Positions 54,863-63,591 of a DNA stretch of 64,000 nt are shown here, in pieces. Each line of letters begins with the position of its first letter. Position 1 is the first letter of the stretch. The notes under the pieces were generated by a model. That model ran no database searches, had not been told where the DNA came from, and saw only the letters and a list, made by a program, of their open reading frames with translations. This DNA is from Pseudomonadota bacterium (GTDB taxonomy: Bacteria; Pseudomonadota; Gammaproteobacteria; Xanthomonadales; Xanthomonadaceae): the NCBI GenBank assembly GCA_023388715.1, contig JAEWFT010000049.1, positions 7,624 to 71,623 on the forward strand, written 5' to 3'. The translations under genes were made by a program, and so were the position numbers.

Positions 54863-56962
54863 TTACCAGATGGCGATCATGCGCTCGCCGTCGCGGACCA
54901 TGGCATCGCCGGCCTTGCACTGGAACGCCGCCGCGAACGCCGGCATGTTGCTGGGGGCGCCGACCGCGCGGAAATTCGCCGGCGCGTGCGAGTCGGTGAC
55001 CAGCCGCACCTTCAGCTCCTCCGGGGTGAACGCGCGGCGCCACACCGTGGCCCAGTTGCTGAAGAAGCGGGCATCGCGGCTCATGCCGTCGATCATCGGG
55101 TCGGGCTTGCCCTTGGTTGCCAGCAGCAGTGCGTCGTGCGCGACGGCGAGGCCGCCGAGGTCGGCGATGTTCTCGCCCAGGGTCAGGTTGCCGTTGACCT
55201 TCATCCCGGGCGCGGCCTCGTACTCGCTGAACTGACCGACCAGCTTGGTGGTCAGCGCCTTGAAGCCGCTGGCGTCGGCCGGCGTCCACCAGTTCTCCAT
55301 GTTGCCGGTGGGGCCGAAGCGGCTGCCCTGGTCGTCGTAGCCGTGGATCATCTCGTGGCCGATCACCGCGCCGATGCCGCCGTAGTTGACGGCATCGTCG
55401 GCCTTGGGGTCGAAGAACGGCGGCTGCAGGATGGCGGCCGGGAACACGATCTCGTTCTGCAGCGGGTTGTAGTAGGCGTTCACCGTCTGCGGGCTCATGC
55501 CCCATTCGGTCTTGTCCACCGGCTTGCCGATCTTGGACAGGCTCCACTTGTAGTTGAACTCGTTGGCGGCCTGCACGTTCGCCAGGTAGCTGTCGCGGCT
55601 GGTGGACAGGCCGGCCCAGTCGCGCCACTTGTCCGGGTAGCCCGCCTTCGGGGTGAACGAGGCCCACTTCTCCATCGCCTTGGCCTTGGTCTCCGGGCTC
55701 ATCCACGCCAGGTTCTCGATCCGGACCTTGAGCGCGTCGCCCAGGTTCTTGACCAGCGTCTCCATCGCCGCCTTGCTCTCGGCCGGGAAGGCGACCTGCA
55801 CGTAGATCTGGCCCATGGCCTCGCCGGCCTGCGCGTTCAGGGTGTCCAGCACGCGCTTGCCGCGCTCCTTGATCTCCTTCTGCCCGCGCAGGGTCGCGTT
55901 GTAGAAATTGAAATGCTCCTGCGCGAACGCATCGGCCAGGTACGGCGAGGCCGAATCGACCGCGTGGAAGCGCAGGTAGCCCTGCCACTGCGCCGCCGGC
56001 ACCTCGCCCAGCATCTTGCTGACCTCGGCGTGGAAGTCCGGCATCGCCAGCGAGAACTGCTTCGGCGCGGCCACGCCCTGGGATTCGAAGAAGCGGGTCC
56101 ACGGGAAGTTCGGCGCCAGTTTGTCGGCGTCGGCCAGGAACACCGGGTTGTAGTACAGCGCCACGTCGCGCGAGAGCTCCTCGCTGGACTTCGACACGCG
56201 CGCCAAGCGCGTCTCGAACGCAACCACGTCCCTGGCCTGGTTGGCGGCGTCGGCGGCCGGCACTCCGGACAGCTCCAGCACCTTGGCGACGTGCGCCTGG
56301 TAGGCGGCCAGCTTGTCCTTGTGCGCGGCGTCGAAGTAGTAGCTCTTGTCGGGCAGGCCCAGGCCGCCCTGCATGGCGTAGGCCATGTTCATCGCCGAAT
56401 CCTTGAAGTCGGCCTCGGCGCCGAAGCCGAACAGCGGGTTGCGGCCCTTGGCGGCGCTGCTGCGCAGGTACTCGGCGACCTGCTCCTTGTCGGCCAGCGC
56501 GGCGATCGCGTCCAGCTCGCCCTTGAGCGGGGCGATGCCCTGCGCATTGATCTTCCCGGCGTCCATGCCGGTGGCCCAGAAGTCGCCGACCAGCTTGTCG
56601 ATGCCGGTGGCATTGGCCCTGGCCGCGGCCTGCTCGGCAAGCTGGCGCTGCACCGCCTGCGAGCGCTCGTCGAGCATCTCGAAGGCGCCCCAGCTGGTGC
56701 GGTCGGCGGGGATGGCGTTGGCGGCCAGCCACTTGCCGTTGACGTGGCCACCGAAGTCGACGCAGGCGCCCTTGGAGGCGTCCAGGTCGGCGGCGGTGAA
56801 GCGGTTGAACGGCGGCAGCTTCGACTCGTCGAGGGTGTAGGCGGCGGTGGCGGTTGCCGGGCTGGCGGCGGCCGGCGCGTCGGCCTCGGTGGCGGGCTTC
56901 TGGCAGGCGGCGAGCGCCGCGGCGATTGACAGCGACAACAACAGGCGGGTGGGTGTGTTCAC
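54863..56962 (-). CDS. M13 (neprilysin-like) lipoprotein metallopeptidase
   Basis: A 699-residue M13 oligopeptidase, related to bacterial PepO. GTG 56962 with GGAG upstream gives a signal peptide and lipobox (LAAC), so it is likely anchored in the envelope. The zinc site HEMIH is at 536-540 and the third ligand region ENIADLGG follows near 597. The segment NAYYNPLQNEIVFPAAILQPPFF (about 490-512) is typical of M13. The frame to 57106 includes unlikely upstream sequence and is not used. Confidence 0.93.
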   Translation of the reverse strand: MNTPTRLLLSLSIAAALAACQKPATEADAPAAASPATATAAYTLDESKLPPFNRFTAADLDASKGACVDFGGHVNGKWLAANAIPADRTSWGAFEMLDERSQAVQRQLAEQAAARANATGIDKLVGDFWATGMDAGKINAQGIAPLKGELDAIAALADKEQVAEYLRSSAAKGRNPLFGFGAEADFKDSAMNMAYAMQGGLGLPDKSYYFDAAHKDKLAAYQAHVAKVLELSGVPAADAANQARDVVAFETRLARVSKSSEELSRDVALYYNPVFLADADKLAPNFPWTRFFESQGVAAPKQFSLAMPDFHAEVSKMLGEVPAAQWQGYLRFHAVDSASPYLADAFAQEHFNFYNATLRGQKEIKERGKRVLDTLNAQAGEAMGQIYVQVAFPAESKAAMETLVKNLGDALKVRIENLAWMSPETKAKAMEKWASFTPKAGYPDKWRDWAGLSTSRDSYLANVQAANEFNYKWSLSKIGKPVDKTEWGMSPQTVNAYYNPLQNEIVFPAAILQPPFFDPKADDAVNYGGIGAVIGHEMIHGYDDQGSRFGPTGNMENWWTPADASGFKALTTKLVGQFSEYEAAPGMKVNGNLTLGENIADLGGLAVAHDALLLATKGKPDPMIDGMSRDARFFSNWATVWRRAFTPEELKVRLVTDSHAPANFRAVGAPSNMPAFAAAFQCKAGDAMVRDGERMIAIW

Positions 56963-57104
56963 GGCAATGCGGCTCCGGCAGACGGGCAGGGGAAGTCCGC
57001 CACGGGGGCGGACGCAGCGCGACTGTAGGCCTGCAACGCCGGCGATGCCGGTGCCACACGTCATGCCCTGCGCTACCCTCCATGGGAACAACGGGAGGGA
57101 CGGC

Positions 57105-58505
57105 ATGCGCGTTCAGTTTCATGGTGCGGCGGGGGAAGTGACCGGGTCCATGCACCTGGTGGAGACCGGCGAAGGCGCCGATCGTCGCCGCGTGCTGCTG
57201 GACTGCGGGCTGCTGCAGGGCAGCCCGGAAACCGAACTGGGCAACTTCCGCCCGTTCCCGTTCGACCCCGCCGCGCTGGACGCGGTGGTGGTCAGCCACG
57301 CCCACATCGACCACATCGGGCGCCTGCCGCTGCTGGTCAAGCGCGGCTACCGCGGGCCGATCTACGCCCAGCAGGCCACCGCCGAGCTGATGCCGATCAT
57401 GCTGCTGGATTCGGCCTCGCTGCAGGAAGGCGAGGCCGAGCGCCGCAACCGCCGTCGCTCGCACAAGGAGCCGGAGGTGATGCCGCTGTACACCCGCGAG
57501 GACGTGCCCGCGGTGCTGCGGCAGTTGCGCACGCTTCCCTACGATGCGCGTACCCGCATCGTGGACGGGGTCGACCTGCGGCTGCGCGATGCCGGCCACA
57601 TCCTCGGCTCGTGCATCGTCGAGTTGTGGGCCGATGACCGCAAGCTGGTGTTCTCGGGCGACCTCGGCCCGCATGGCACGCCGATCCTGCGCGATCCCTC
57701 TGCGGTCAGCGCGGCCGACCTGCTGCTGATGGAATCGACCTACGGCGACCGCAACCACCGTGAGCGCGCCGACACCATCCGCGAGCTGGGCCAGATCCTG
57801 GACGATGCCTGGCGCGAGGGCGGCAACGTGCTGATCCCGGCATTCGCGGTCGGGCGCTCGCAGGAACTGCTGTACTGGTTCGCGCGGCACTGGGAAGACT
57901 GGAACCTGTCGCGCTGGCGGGTGTTCCTGGACAGCCCGATGGCCGGCAGGGTCGTGGAGGTGTACGACCGCCACCACGCGCTGTTCGACGACGACGCGCA
58001 GGCGGTGTGGCGCGGCTCGCCCAACCCCTTCCGCCTGCCCAACCTGCACATCACCCAGAACAACGACGAGTCGATGGCGATCAACCGCTTGGAGCGCGGC
58101 GCGATCATCATCGCCGGCAGCGGCATGGCCAATGGCGGCCGCATCCTGCACCACCTGCGGCACAACCTCGGCCGGCGCCAGGCGCACCTGGTGTTCGTCG
58201 GCTACCAGAGCGTCGGCACCCTTGGCCGGCGGCTGGTGGACGGAGCCCGCTGGGTGCGGATCTACGGCCAGGACTACCGCGTCAACCTCAACGTGCATAC
58301 CGTCGGCGGCCTCTCCGCGCACACCGACCAGCGCGGCTTGCTGGAGTGGTACGGCCGCTTCGAGCCGAAGCCGCCGGTGGCGCTGGTGCACGGCGAGGAC
58401 AAGGCGCGCGAGGCGCTGGCCGGCGAACTGCACGAGCGCTTCGGGGTGCAGGCGGAACTGGTGCGCCCGGGCACGATGCTGGACGTCGGCGACGCGCCCG
58501 CCTGA
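57105..58505 (+). CDS. metallo-beta-lactamase/beta-CASP RNase-like protein
   Basis: A 466-residue zinc hydrolase with the MBL-fold motif SHAHIDHIGRLP near 65-76 and the beta-CASP domain: FSGDLGPHGTPIL near 184, MESTYGDRNH near 210, and PAFAVGRSQELLY near 245, then GSGMANGGRI near 340 and SAHTDQRGLLEW near 404 with late His ligands. This family includes archaeal and eukaryotic CPSF-like RNases; bacterial members are predicted RNA nucleases. An AGGGA site precedes ATG 57105. It is transcribed away from the M13 gene. Confidence 0.9.
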   Translation: MRVQFHGAAGEVTGSMHLVETGEGADRRRVLLDCGLLQGSPETELGNFRPFPFDPAALDAVVVSHAHIDHIGRLPLLVKRGYRGPIYAQQATAELMPIMLLDSASLQEGEAERRNRRRSHKEPEVMPLYTREDVPAVLRQLRTLPYDARTRIVDGVDLRLRDAGHILGSCIVELWADDRKLVFSGDLGPHGTPILRDPSAVSAADLLLMESTYGDRNHRERADTIRELGQILDDAWREGGNVLIPAFAVGRSQELLYWFARHWEDWNLSRWRVFLDSPMAGRVVEVYDRHHALFDDDAQAVWRGSPNPFRLPNLHITQNNDESMAINRLERGAIIIAGSGMANGGRILHHLRHNLGRRQAHLVFVGYQSVGTLGRRLVDGARWVRIYGQDYRVNLNVHTVGGLSAHTDQRGLLEWYGRFEPKPPVALVHGEDKAREALAGELHERFGVQAELVRPGTMLDVGDAPA

Positions 58506-58759
58506 ACCATTCGCGCGGCGCCACCGGCAGCCCGCGGCTGAATGCGCTAGACTGCGCCGGCACAGCGCACGGCTGGTCCGTTTTCACTGACAGCCCGCCG
58601 CAGGAGCGATGCCCGCATCCTCCGCACGGCCTTGTTCCGCACGTCTTTCGTCGCGCTGGCACGATCCGGGTTCCCCGGCATCGTCATCATCTGCTCGCAG
58701 CGCGGTCGTGAACGCTCCGGGTCGGTCCGCACATGCGGGCCATGCATTGGAGCGACATC
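58506..58759 (+). other. 254-base leader upstream of rhlE
   Basis: A TAGACT at 58548-58553 could be a -10. The rest is an apparently untranslated leader. It contains ATG 58609 with AGGAG two bases upstream, opening an 89-codon frame that overlaps rhlE in another phase; its composition gives no support for a real protein. No other gene is seen. Confidence 0.5.
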
Positions 58760-60091
58760 TTGAATTTCGAAACCCTCGGGCTTGCGCCCGCGTTGCTGCG
58801 CGCGCTTGCCGACAACGACTACACCACCCCGACCCCGATCCAGCAGCAGGCGATCCCGCTGGTGCTGTCCGGCCATGACGTGCTGGGCGGCGCCCAGACC
58901 GGTACCGGCAAGACCGCGGCGTTCGCGCTGCCGGTCCTCAACCGGCTGTCCAAGTCGCCGCCGCCGGCCGGCCCGCGCAAGCCGCGCGCGCTGGTGCTGG
59001 TGCCGACCCGCGAGCTGGCGGTGCAGGTCGCCGACAGCTTCAAGACCTACGGTCGCCACCTGAAGCTCAACGTCACCACCTTGTTCGGCGGTGTTGGCAT
59101 GCAGCCGCAGATCGAGCAGCTGCGCCGCGGCGTGGACGTGCTGGTGGCCTGCCCGGGCCGCCTGATCGACCACCTGGAGCGCGGCAGCGTCAAGCTGGAC
59201 GGCGTGGAAGTGCTGATCCTCGACGAAGCCGATCGCATGCTGGACATGGGCTTCCTGCCGGCGATCAAGCGCATCCTCAACCGCCTGCCGAAGGAGCGCC
59301 AGACCCTGCTGTTCTCGGCCACCTTCGAGGCGCAGATCAAGGCGCTGGCGCTCGAGTTCATGCGCAACCCGCAGCAGGTGCAGGTGGCGGCGCAGAACAC
59401 CATCGCCCAGACCATCACCCATATCGCGCACCCGGTCGACGGCTCGCGCAAGCGCGACCTGCTGATCCAGATCCTGTCGCAGCGCCACACTGACCAGGTG
59501 CTGGTGTTCGGCAAGACCAAGCACGGCTGCAACCGCCTGGCGGAGCAGCTGGAGGACGCCGGGCTGCCGAGCGTGGCGATCCACGGCAACAAGAGCCAGG
59601 CCGCGCGCCAGAAGGCGCTCAAGGACTTCAAGTCCGGCAAGGCGCGGATCCTGGTGGCGACCGACGTCGCCGCGCGCGGGCTCGACATCCCTGACCTGCC
59701 GCTGGTGATCAACCACGACCTGCCGATGGTGGCCGAGGACTACGTGCACCGCATCGGCCGCACCGGCCGCAACGGCGCGGTGGGCGAAGCGCTCTCGCTG
59801 GTCTCGCCGGAAGAAGGCGGCCTTCTGCGGCAGATCCAGCGTCTGCTCAAGGTCGAGCTGGTGATGGACGTGGTGCCGGGCTTCGCGCCCAGCAAGCCGA
59901 TCCGCCTGGACACGCCGATCCCGAAGAACGGTGGTGGCGGCGGCCAGCGCCCGCCCAGCCGTCCGGCAGCGCGCGGCCATGCACGCCCGGCCGCCCGGCC
60001 GACCAGCCATGCCGGCCCGAAGCAGCACCGTTCCGGCGGGCAGGGCGCGTATGCCGGCAAGCGCAACGCGCCGCGGGGCACGCGCGCGTAA
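58760..60091 (+). CDS. rhlE: DEAD-box RNA helicase RhlE
   Basis: An ATP-dependent RNA helicase of the RhlE group. The start is uncertain: TTG 58760 has a GGAG seven bases upstream and gives the family N-terminus NFETLGLAPALLRALAD, while the ATGs at 58733 and 58742 lack a ribosome site. This gives 443 residues. Motifs are Q motif TPTPIQQQAIP, GAQTGTGKTAAFALP (near 43-57), DEAD in ILDEADRMLDMG near 156, SAT in LFSATFE near 186 and HRIGRTGRNG near 332. The tail is Gly/Pro/Arg rich, suited to RNA binding. Confidence 0.93.
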   Translation: MNFETLGLAPALLRALADNDYTTPTPIQQQAIPLVLSGHDVLGGAQTGTGKTAAFALPVLNRLSKSPPPAGPRKPRALVLVPTRELAVQVADSFKTYGRHLKLNVTTLFGGVGMQPQIEQLRRGVDVLVACPGRLIDHLERGSVKLDGVEVLILDEADRMLDMGFLPAIKRILNRLPKERQTLLFSATFEAQIKALALEFMRNPQQVQVAAQNTIAQTITHIAHPVDGSRKRDLLIQILSQRHTDQVLVFGKTKHGCNRLAEQLEDAGLPSVAIHGNKSQAARQKALKDFKSGKARILVATDVAARGLDIPDLPLVINHDLPMVAEDYVHRIGRTGRNGAVGEALSLVSPEEGGLLRQIQRLLKVELVMDVVPGFAPSKPIRLDTPIPKNGGGGGQRPPSRPAARGHARPAARPTSHAGPKQHRSGGQGAYAGKRNAPRGTRA

Positions 60092-60115
60092 GCGTCCGGG
60101 TTGTCGCGATACGAG

Positions 60116-60138
60116 AAGGGCCGGCATTGCCGGCCCTT
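60116..60138. terminator. intrinsic terminator between rhlE and the DUF885 gene
   Basis: A perfect 10-base stem (60116-60125 with 60129-60138) with an ATT loop and a following TTCTTAT, placed between convergent genes. Confidence 0.75.
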
Positions 60139-60199
60139 TCTTATGGGGCGGAACGGACCTGCGACACGCGCGCCGTGCGCCGGGCGAGGAAGCCCGGCC

Positions 60200-62026
60200 T
60201 TACGCCTTCTTCCCCGCGATCCACCGATCGATCTTCGCTTCCAGCACCGACAGCGGCACGGCGCCGTCCTTGAGCACCTCGGCGTGGAATTCGCGGATGT
60301 CGAAGCGCGGGCCCAGCTGGGACTGCGCGCGCTGGCGCAGTTCCTGGATCTTCAGCTCCCCGATCTTGTAGGCCAGCGCCTGGCCGGGGATGGCCATGTA
60401 GCGCTCGGCCTCCGCGGTGGACTGGGTCTCGGACTCGGCGGAGTTGTCGAGCATGTACTTGATCACCTGCTCGCGGGTCCAGCCCTTGCTGTGCAGGCCG
60501 GTGTCCACCACCAGGCGGATGGCGCGCCACAGTTCGTTCTGCAGGTAGCCGAAGTAGTCGTACGGATCCTGGTACAGGCCCAGGTCGCGGCCCAGCGATT
60601 CGGCGTACAGGCCCCAGCCCTCGATGAAGGCGGTCTCGCCGCCGAAGCGGCGGAACTTGGGCAGGCCGGTCAGTTCCTGCTGCAGCGCGATCTGGAAGTG
60701 GTGGCCGGGGATCGCCTCGTGCAGGTACAGGTCTTCCGCGTCCCAGGTCTTGCGCGTGGGCAGGTCGTAGGTGTTGACGTAGAAGATGCCGGGGCGGGTG
60801 CCGTCCTCGCTGGGCGGCATGTAGCTGCCGCCGGCCGCGGACTGCGCGCGGAACGGCTCCACCGCGCGGATCTCGAACGGCGCCTTGGGGATCAGCGAGA
60901 ACTGCTCCTTCACCCGCGCGTCCACCTTGGCTTCCAGCGCGCGGTAGTGCGCCAGCAGCGCTTCCTCGCTCTTGAAGTTGAAGCGCGGGTCGTTCTGCAT
61001 GAACTGGAAGAAGTCCTGCAGGCTGCCCTTGAAGCCCACCTTGGCCATGACGTCGGTGCGGATCAGGCCGTGGATGCGCGCCACCTCGTTGAGGCCGATG
61101 GTGTGGATCTCATCCGGCGTCAGGTCGGTGGTGGTGGAGTTCTTCGCGTTGAAGGCATACCAGGCCGCGCCGCCCGGCAGCGCGTCCATGCCGGGCGCGG
61201 TGCGGGTCTTCGGCATGTATTCGTTGGCGATGAAGGCGCGCAGCTCGCGGTAGGCGGGCAGCATCCGCTGGCCGATCATCTCGCGGTAGGCGGCGGTCAG
61301 GCGCACCTTGTCGGCGGCGCTGAACTCGGCCGGCATGCGCGCGATCGGGCCCCAGAACAGGGTGTCCTCCGGCTTGTCCTTGATCAGCGCGTCCAGCTGC
61401 GGCAGCACCTTGACCATCAGCGCGCGCGGCTGCACCACGCCGGAGGCCATGCCTTGGCGCATGTTGGCGATGGCGCTGTCGAACAGGACGGGCAGGCGGT
61501 TGCCGCGCGCCAGCCAGTTCTCGTAGTCCTTGACCGTCTTGAACGGCTGCGCGCCGGAGCCGCTGCCCAGCTGCACCGCGAAGCTGGCGATGCTGCCGAA
61601 CTGGTTGATCGGCTGTTGCCAGTCGGGGAAGCGCATGGCTTCCTGCTGCAGCCGGGCGTCGCGCAGGAAGATCTCGTAGCTCAGCAGGTCCTGCCCGGTC
61701 AGGCCGGCCGGGCCGATGTCCTCGATGGTCTTCAGCCAGCGCGCGTTGAAGGCGCGCGCCTGCTCGCGGAAATCGGCGGAGAGGAAATCCGGCAGCTGGT
61801 CGTTGTAGCGGGGATCGCCCTGGAAGGTGGCCTGCACCGGGTTCATCCGCAGCACCTCCTCCCAGTACTGCTCGTACAGCGCGTCGAGGCGCTGCGCCTT
61901 GTCGGCCTGCACTGGCGCCGCGGTGGCAGCGCTGCTGGCTTGGGGAGCGACGGGCGCGGTGGTGGCGCAGCCGGCGAGGGCGATGGCGAGCGCGAGGGCG
62001 GTGGCCTTGGGAACGAGCAGGGTCAT
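60200..62026 (-). CDS. DUF885 lipoprotein, probable metallopeptidase
   Basis: A 608-residue DUF885 protein. The N-terminus has a signal and lipobox LAGC (near residue 20), so it is envelope-anchored. The conserved HEAIPGHHFQIALQQE motif (about 432-447) contains an HExxxH-type metal site characteristic of this family, which has been proposed to be a peptidase. Other typical parts are GLYAESLGRDLGLYQDPYDYFG near 472 and the C-terminal FDIREFHAEVLKDGAVPL. Substrates are unknown. It is the third exported peptidase-like lipoprotein in the window (with M2 and M13). Confidence 0.85.
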   Translation of the reverse strand: MTLLVPKATALALAIALAGCATTAPVAPQASSAATAAPVQADKAQRLDALYEQYWEEVLRMNPVQATFQGDPRYNDQLPDFLSADFREQARAFNARWLKTIEDIGPAGLTGQDLLSYEIFLRDARLQQEAMRFPDWQQPINQFGSIASFAVQLGSGSGAQPFKTVKDYENWLARGNRLPVLFDSAIANMRQGMASGVVQPRALMVKVLPQLDALIKDKPEDTLFWGPIARMPAEFSAADKVRLTAAYREMIGQRMLPAYRELRAFIANEYMPKTRTAPGMDALPGGAAWYAFNAKNSTTTDLTPDEIHTIGLNEVARIHGLIRTDVMAKVGFKGSLQDFFQFMQNDPRFNFKSEEALLAHYRALEAKVDARVKEQFSLIPKAPFEIRAVEPFRAQSAAGGSYMPPSEDGTRPGIFYVNTYDLPTRKTWDAEDLYLHEAIPGHHFQIALQQELTGLPKFRRFGGETAFIEGWGLYAESLGRDLGLYQDPYDYFGYLQNELWRAIRLVVDTGLHSKGWTREQVIKYMLDNSAESETQSTAEAERYMAIPGQALAYKIGELKIQELRQRAQSQLGPRFDIREFHAEVLKDGAVPLSVLEAKIDRWIAGKKA

Positions 62027-62107
62027 GGCGTCGGATCCGGTCGAGGTGCCGGCAGCATGCGCCGGCGCGGACGTGCCCTGCGCCGGTCGGAAGTCACGGA
62101 TGCGTGG

Positions 62108-62878
62108 TCATTGCGCGGCTTGCGCGCGCAGCTGCGCGGCGCGCTCCTCGCCCAGGTAGCGCCGGATGCCGGCGCGCATCAGGTACAGCAGCGGGATCAG
62201 CGCGATCGCCGCCAGCATCTTGTAGCCGTAGTTGAGCGCGCCGACCGCCAGGAACAGCGAGGTGGGCCACTGCTGCGGCCCGATCACGAAGGCGATGTAG
62301 AGCACCACGAAGCTGTCGATCAGCTGGGAGACCGCGGTGGAGCCGGTTGCGCGCAGCCACGCATGGCGCTCGCCGGTGGCGCGGCGGATGCGATGGAAGA
62401 TGCGCACGTCGATCAGCTGCCCCAGCAGGAACGCCACCAGCGAGCCGACGATGATCCACATGCCCTGGCCGAAGATCGCCGCGAACGCGTGCTGGTAATC
62501 CGGCACCCCCTGCTGCGCGGCGGCGCCGACCCACCATGCCGCCGGCGCCAGGTGGATGGCGACGTAGGCCACCACGAAGCCGTACACGATCAGGCCCGCC
62601 GCCAGCCAGCTGATCAGGCGCACGCCGCGCTGGCCGAAGTACTCGTTGATCGTGTCGGTCATGATGAACACGATCGGCCAGACGATGGTGCCGGCGGTGA
62701 AGCTCAGCGAGCCGCTCTGCCCGAACAGGTTCCACTGCAGCGGCGCGATCCGGAGCGTGTCCTCCAGCGCGAAGATCTTGACCCCGATGAACTCGGCGAG
62801 GATCGCGTTGGTGCAGAAGAACGCCGCCAGCGCCATGAACAGGCGGGTGGCGCGATCGTCGAGCAGCCGCGCGCTCAT
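62108..62878 (-). CDS. yhhQ: queuosine precursor transporter (YhhQ-type)
   Basis: A 256-residue membrane protein of the VUT family, importing queuine precursors (preQ0/preQ1) for tRNA modification. It has about six helices. Hallmarks are LAEFIGVKIFALED near residue 28, GTIVWPIVFIMTDTINEYFGQRGVR near 64-88 (the conserved D-x3-E-x-G), GQGMWIIVGSLVAFLLGQLIDVRIF near 138 and the late QLIDSFVVLYIAF near 186. The ATG at 62878 overlaps the stop of the DUF502 gene, so the two are coupled. tRNA modification genes tgt/queC are not in view. Confidence 0.88.
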   Translation of the reverse strand: MSARLLDDRATRLFMALAAFFCTNAILAEFIGVKIFALEDTLRIAPLQWNLFGQSGSLSFTAGTIVWPIVFIMTDTINEYFGQRGVRLISWLAAGLIVYGFVVAYVAIHLAPAAWWVGAAAQQGVPDYQHAFAAIFGQGMWIIVGSLVAFLLGQLIDVRIFHRIRRATGERHAWLRATGSTAVSQLIDSFVVLYIAFVIGPQQWPTSLFLAVGALNYGYKMLAAIALIPLLYLMRAGIRRYLGEERAAQLRAQAAQ

Positions 62879-63555
62879 TCGCGTGGCGAAGACGCGCCGG
62901 GTGGCGAGAACGGGATCGCGTCGGGTGCCATCGCGCCGCCGCTGATGATGAAGCTCATCGCCTGGTCCACGTTCCAGTCGGTGGGCGTGATCTTCTCCAC
63001 CGGCACGATCTCCAGGTAGCCGGAGGTGGGGTTGGGGGTGGTCGGCACGTAGACCGCGGCCAGCTCGCGGCCCGTGCCCTGTTCGCGCATCACCCGGGTG
63101 ACGAACCCGAGCGTCTTCATCTCGGCATGCGGGAAGTCGATCAGCACCACGCGCTGGGTGCCATCGGGCTTGGTCTGCAGGATGTCGAGCAGCTTGCGCG
63201 CGCTGCCGTAGATCGTGTTGGCCAGCGGGATGCGCGCGATCAGCGCCTCGAACCAGCGCAGCAGCCGCTGCCCGATGACCCGCCGCGCCAGCCAGCCGAC
63301 CACGAGGATGGTGGCCAGGGTCGCCGCCAGCCCGATCGCGCCCAGCACCCATGGCTCGGCCAGCCACCCGAACGCCTGCGGGTTCTGCCCGGCGAAGGCG
63401 ACCAGCCCGGGCTCGAGCAGCGGCCGGCTGACATCACTGAGCAGGCCGAACAGGAACTTCACCACCACCCAGGTCAGCCACAGCGGCAGCAGGGTGAGCA
63501 GGCCGGTCAGGAACAGGCGTTGCAGGCGGTGGCCCAGCGAGGTGGTCTCGGACAT
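62875..63555 (-). CDS. DUF502 membrane protein
   Basis: A 226-residue protein with two hydrophobic segments (LFLTGLLTLLPLWLTWVVVKF, about 14-34, and LGAIGLAATLATILVVGWLA, about 70-89) and a cytosolic C-terminal domain. The conserved parts are PLANTIYGSARKLLD near residue 110, VVLIDFPHAEMKTLGFVTR near 131 and VYVPTTPNPTSGYLEIVP near 164, which define the DUF502 family of unknown function. It overlaps yhhQ by four bases. Confidence 0.82.
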   Translation of the reverse strand: MSETTSLGHRLQRLFLTGLLTLLPLWLTWVVVKFLFGLLSDVSRPLLEPGLVAFAGQNPQAFGWLAEPWVLGAIGLAATLATILVVGWLARRVIGQRLLRWFEALIARIPLANTIYGSARKLLDILQTKPDGTQRVVLIDFPHAEMKTLGFVTRVMREQGTGRELAAVYVPTTPNPTSGYLEIVPVEKITPTDWNVDQAMSFIISGGAMAPDAIPFSPPGASSPRE

Positions 63556-63591
63556 GCGCGCATTCTAGGCGCGATGGGGGCGCCGGCCGGC

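Noticed and set aside
52880..56929. Very long plus-strand frame (1,349 codons) opposite dxs and the M13 peptidase gene
   Set aside because: Both genes on the minus strand have intact family motifs; the plus frame is a GC-bias artefact.
58609..58878. 89-codon frame in the rhlE leader as a protein gene
   Set aside because: It has a ribosome-like site but overlaps rhlE out of phase and has a Ser/Arg/Ala-rich sequence with no family match; kept only as a possible leader feature.
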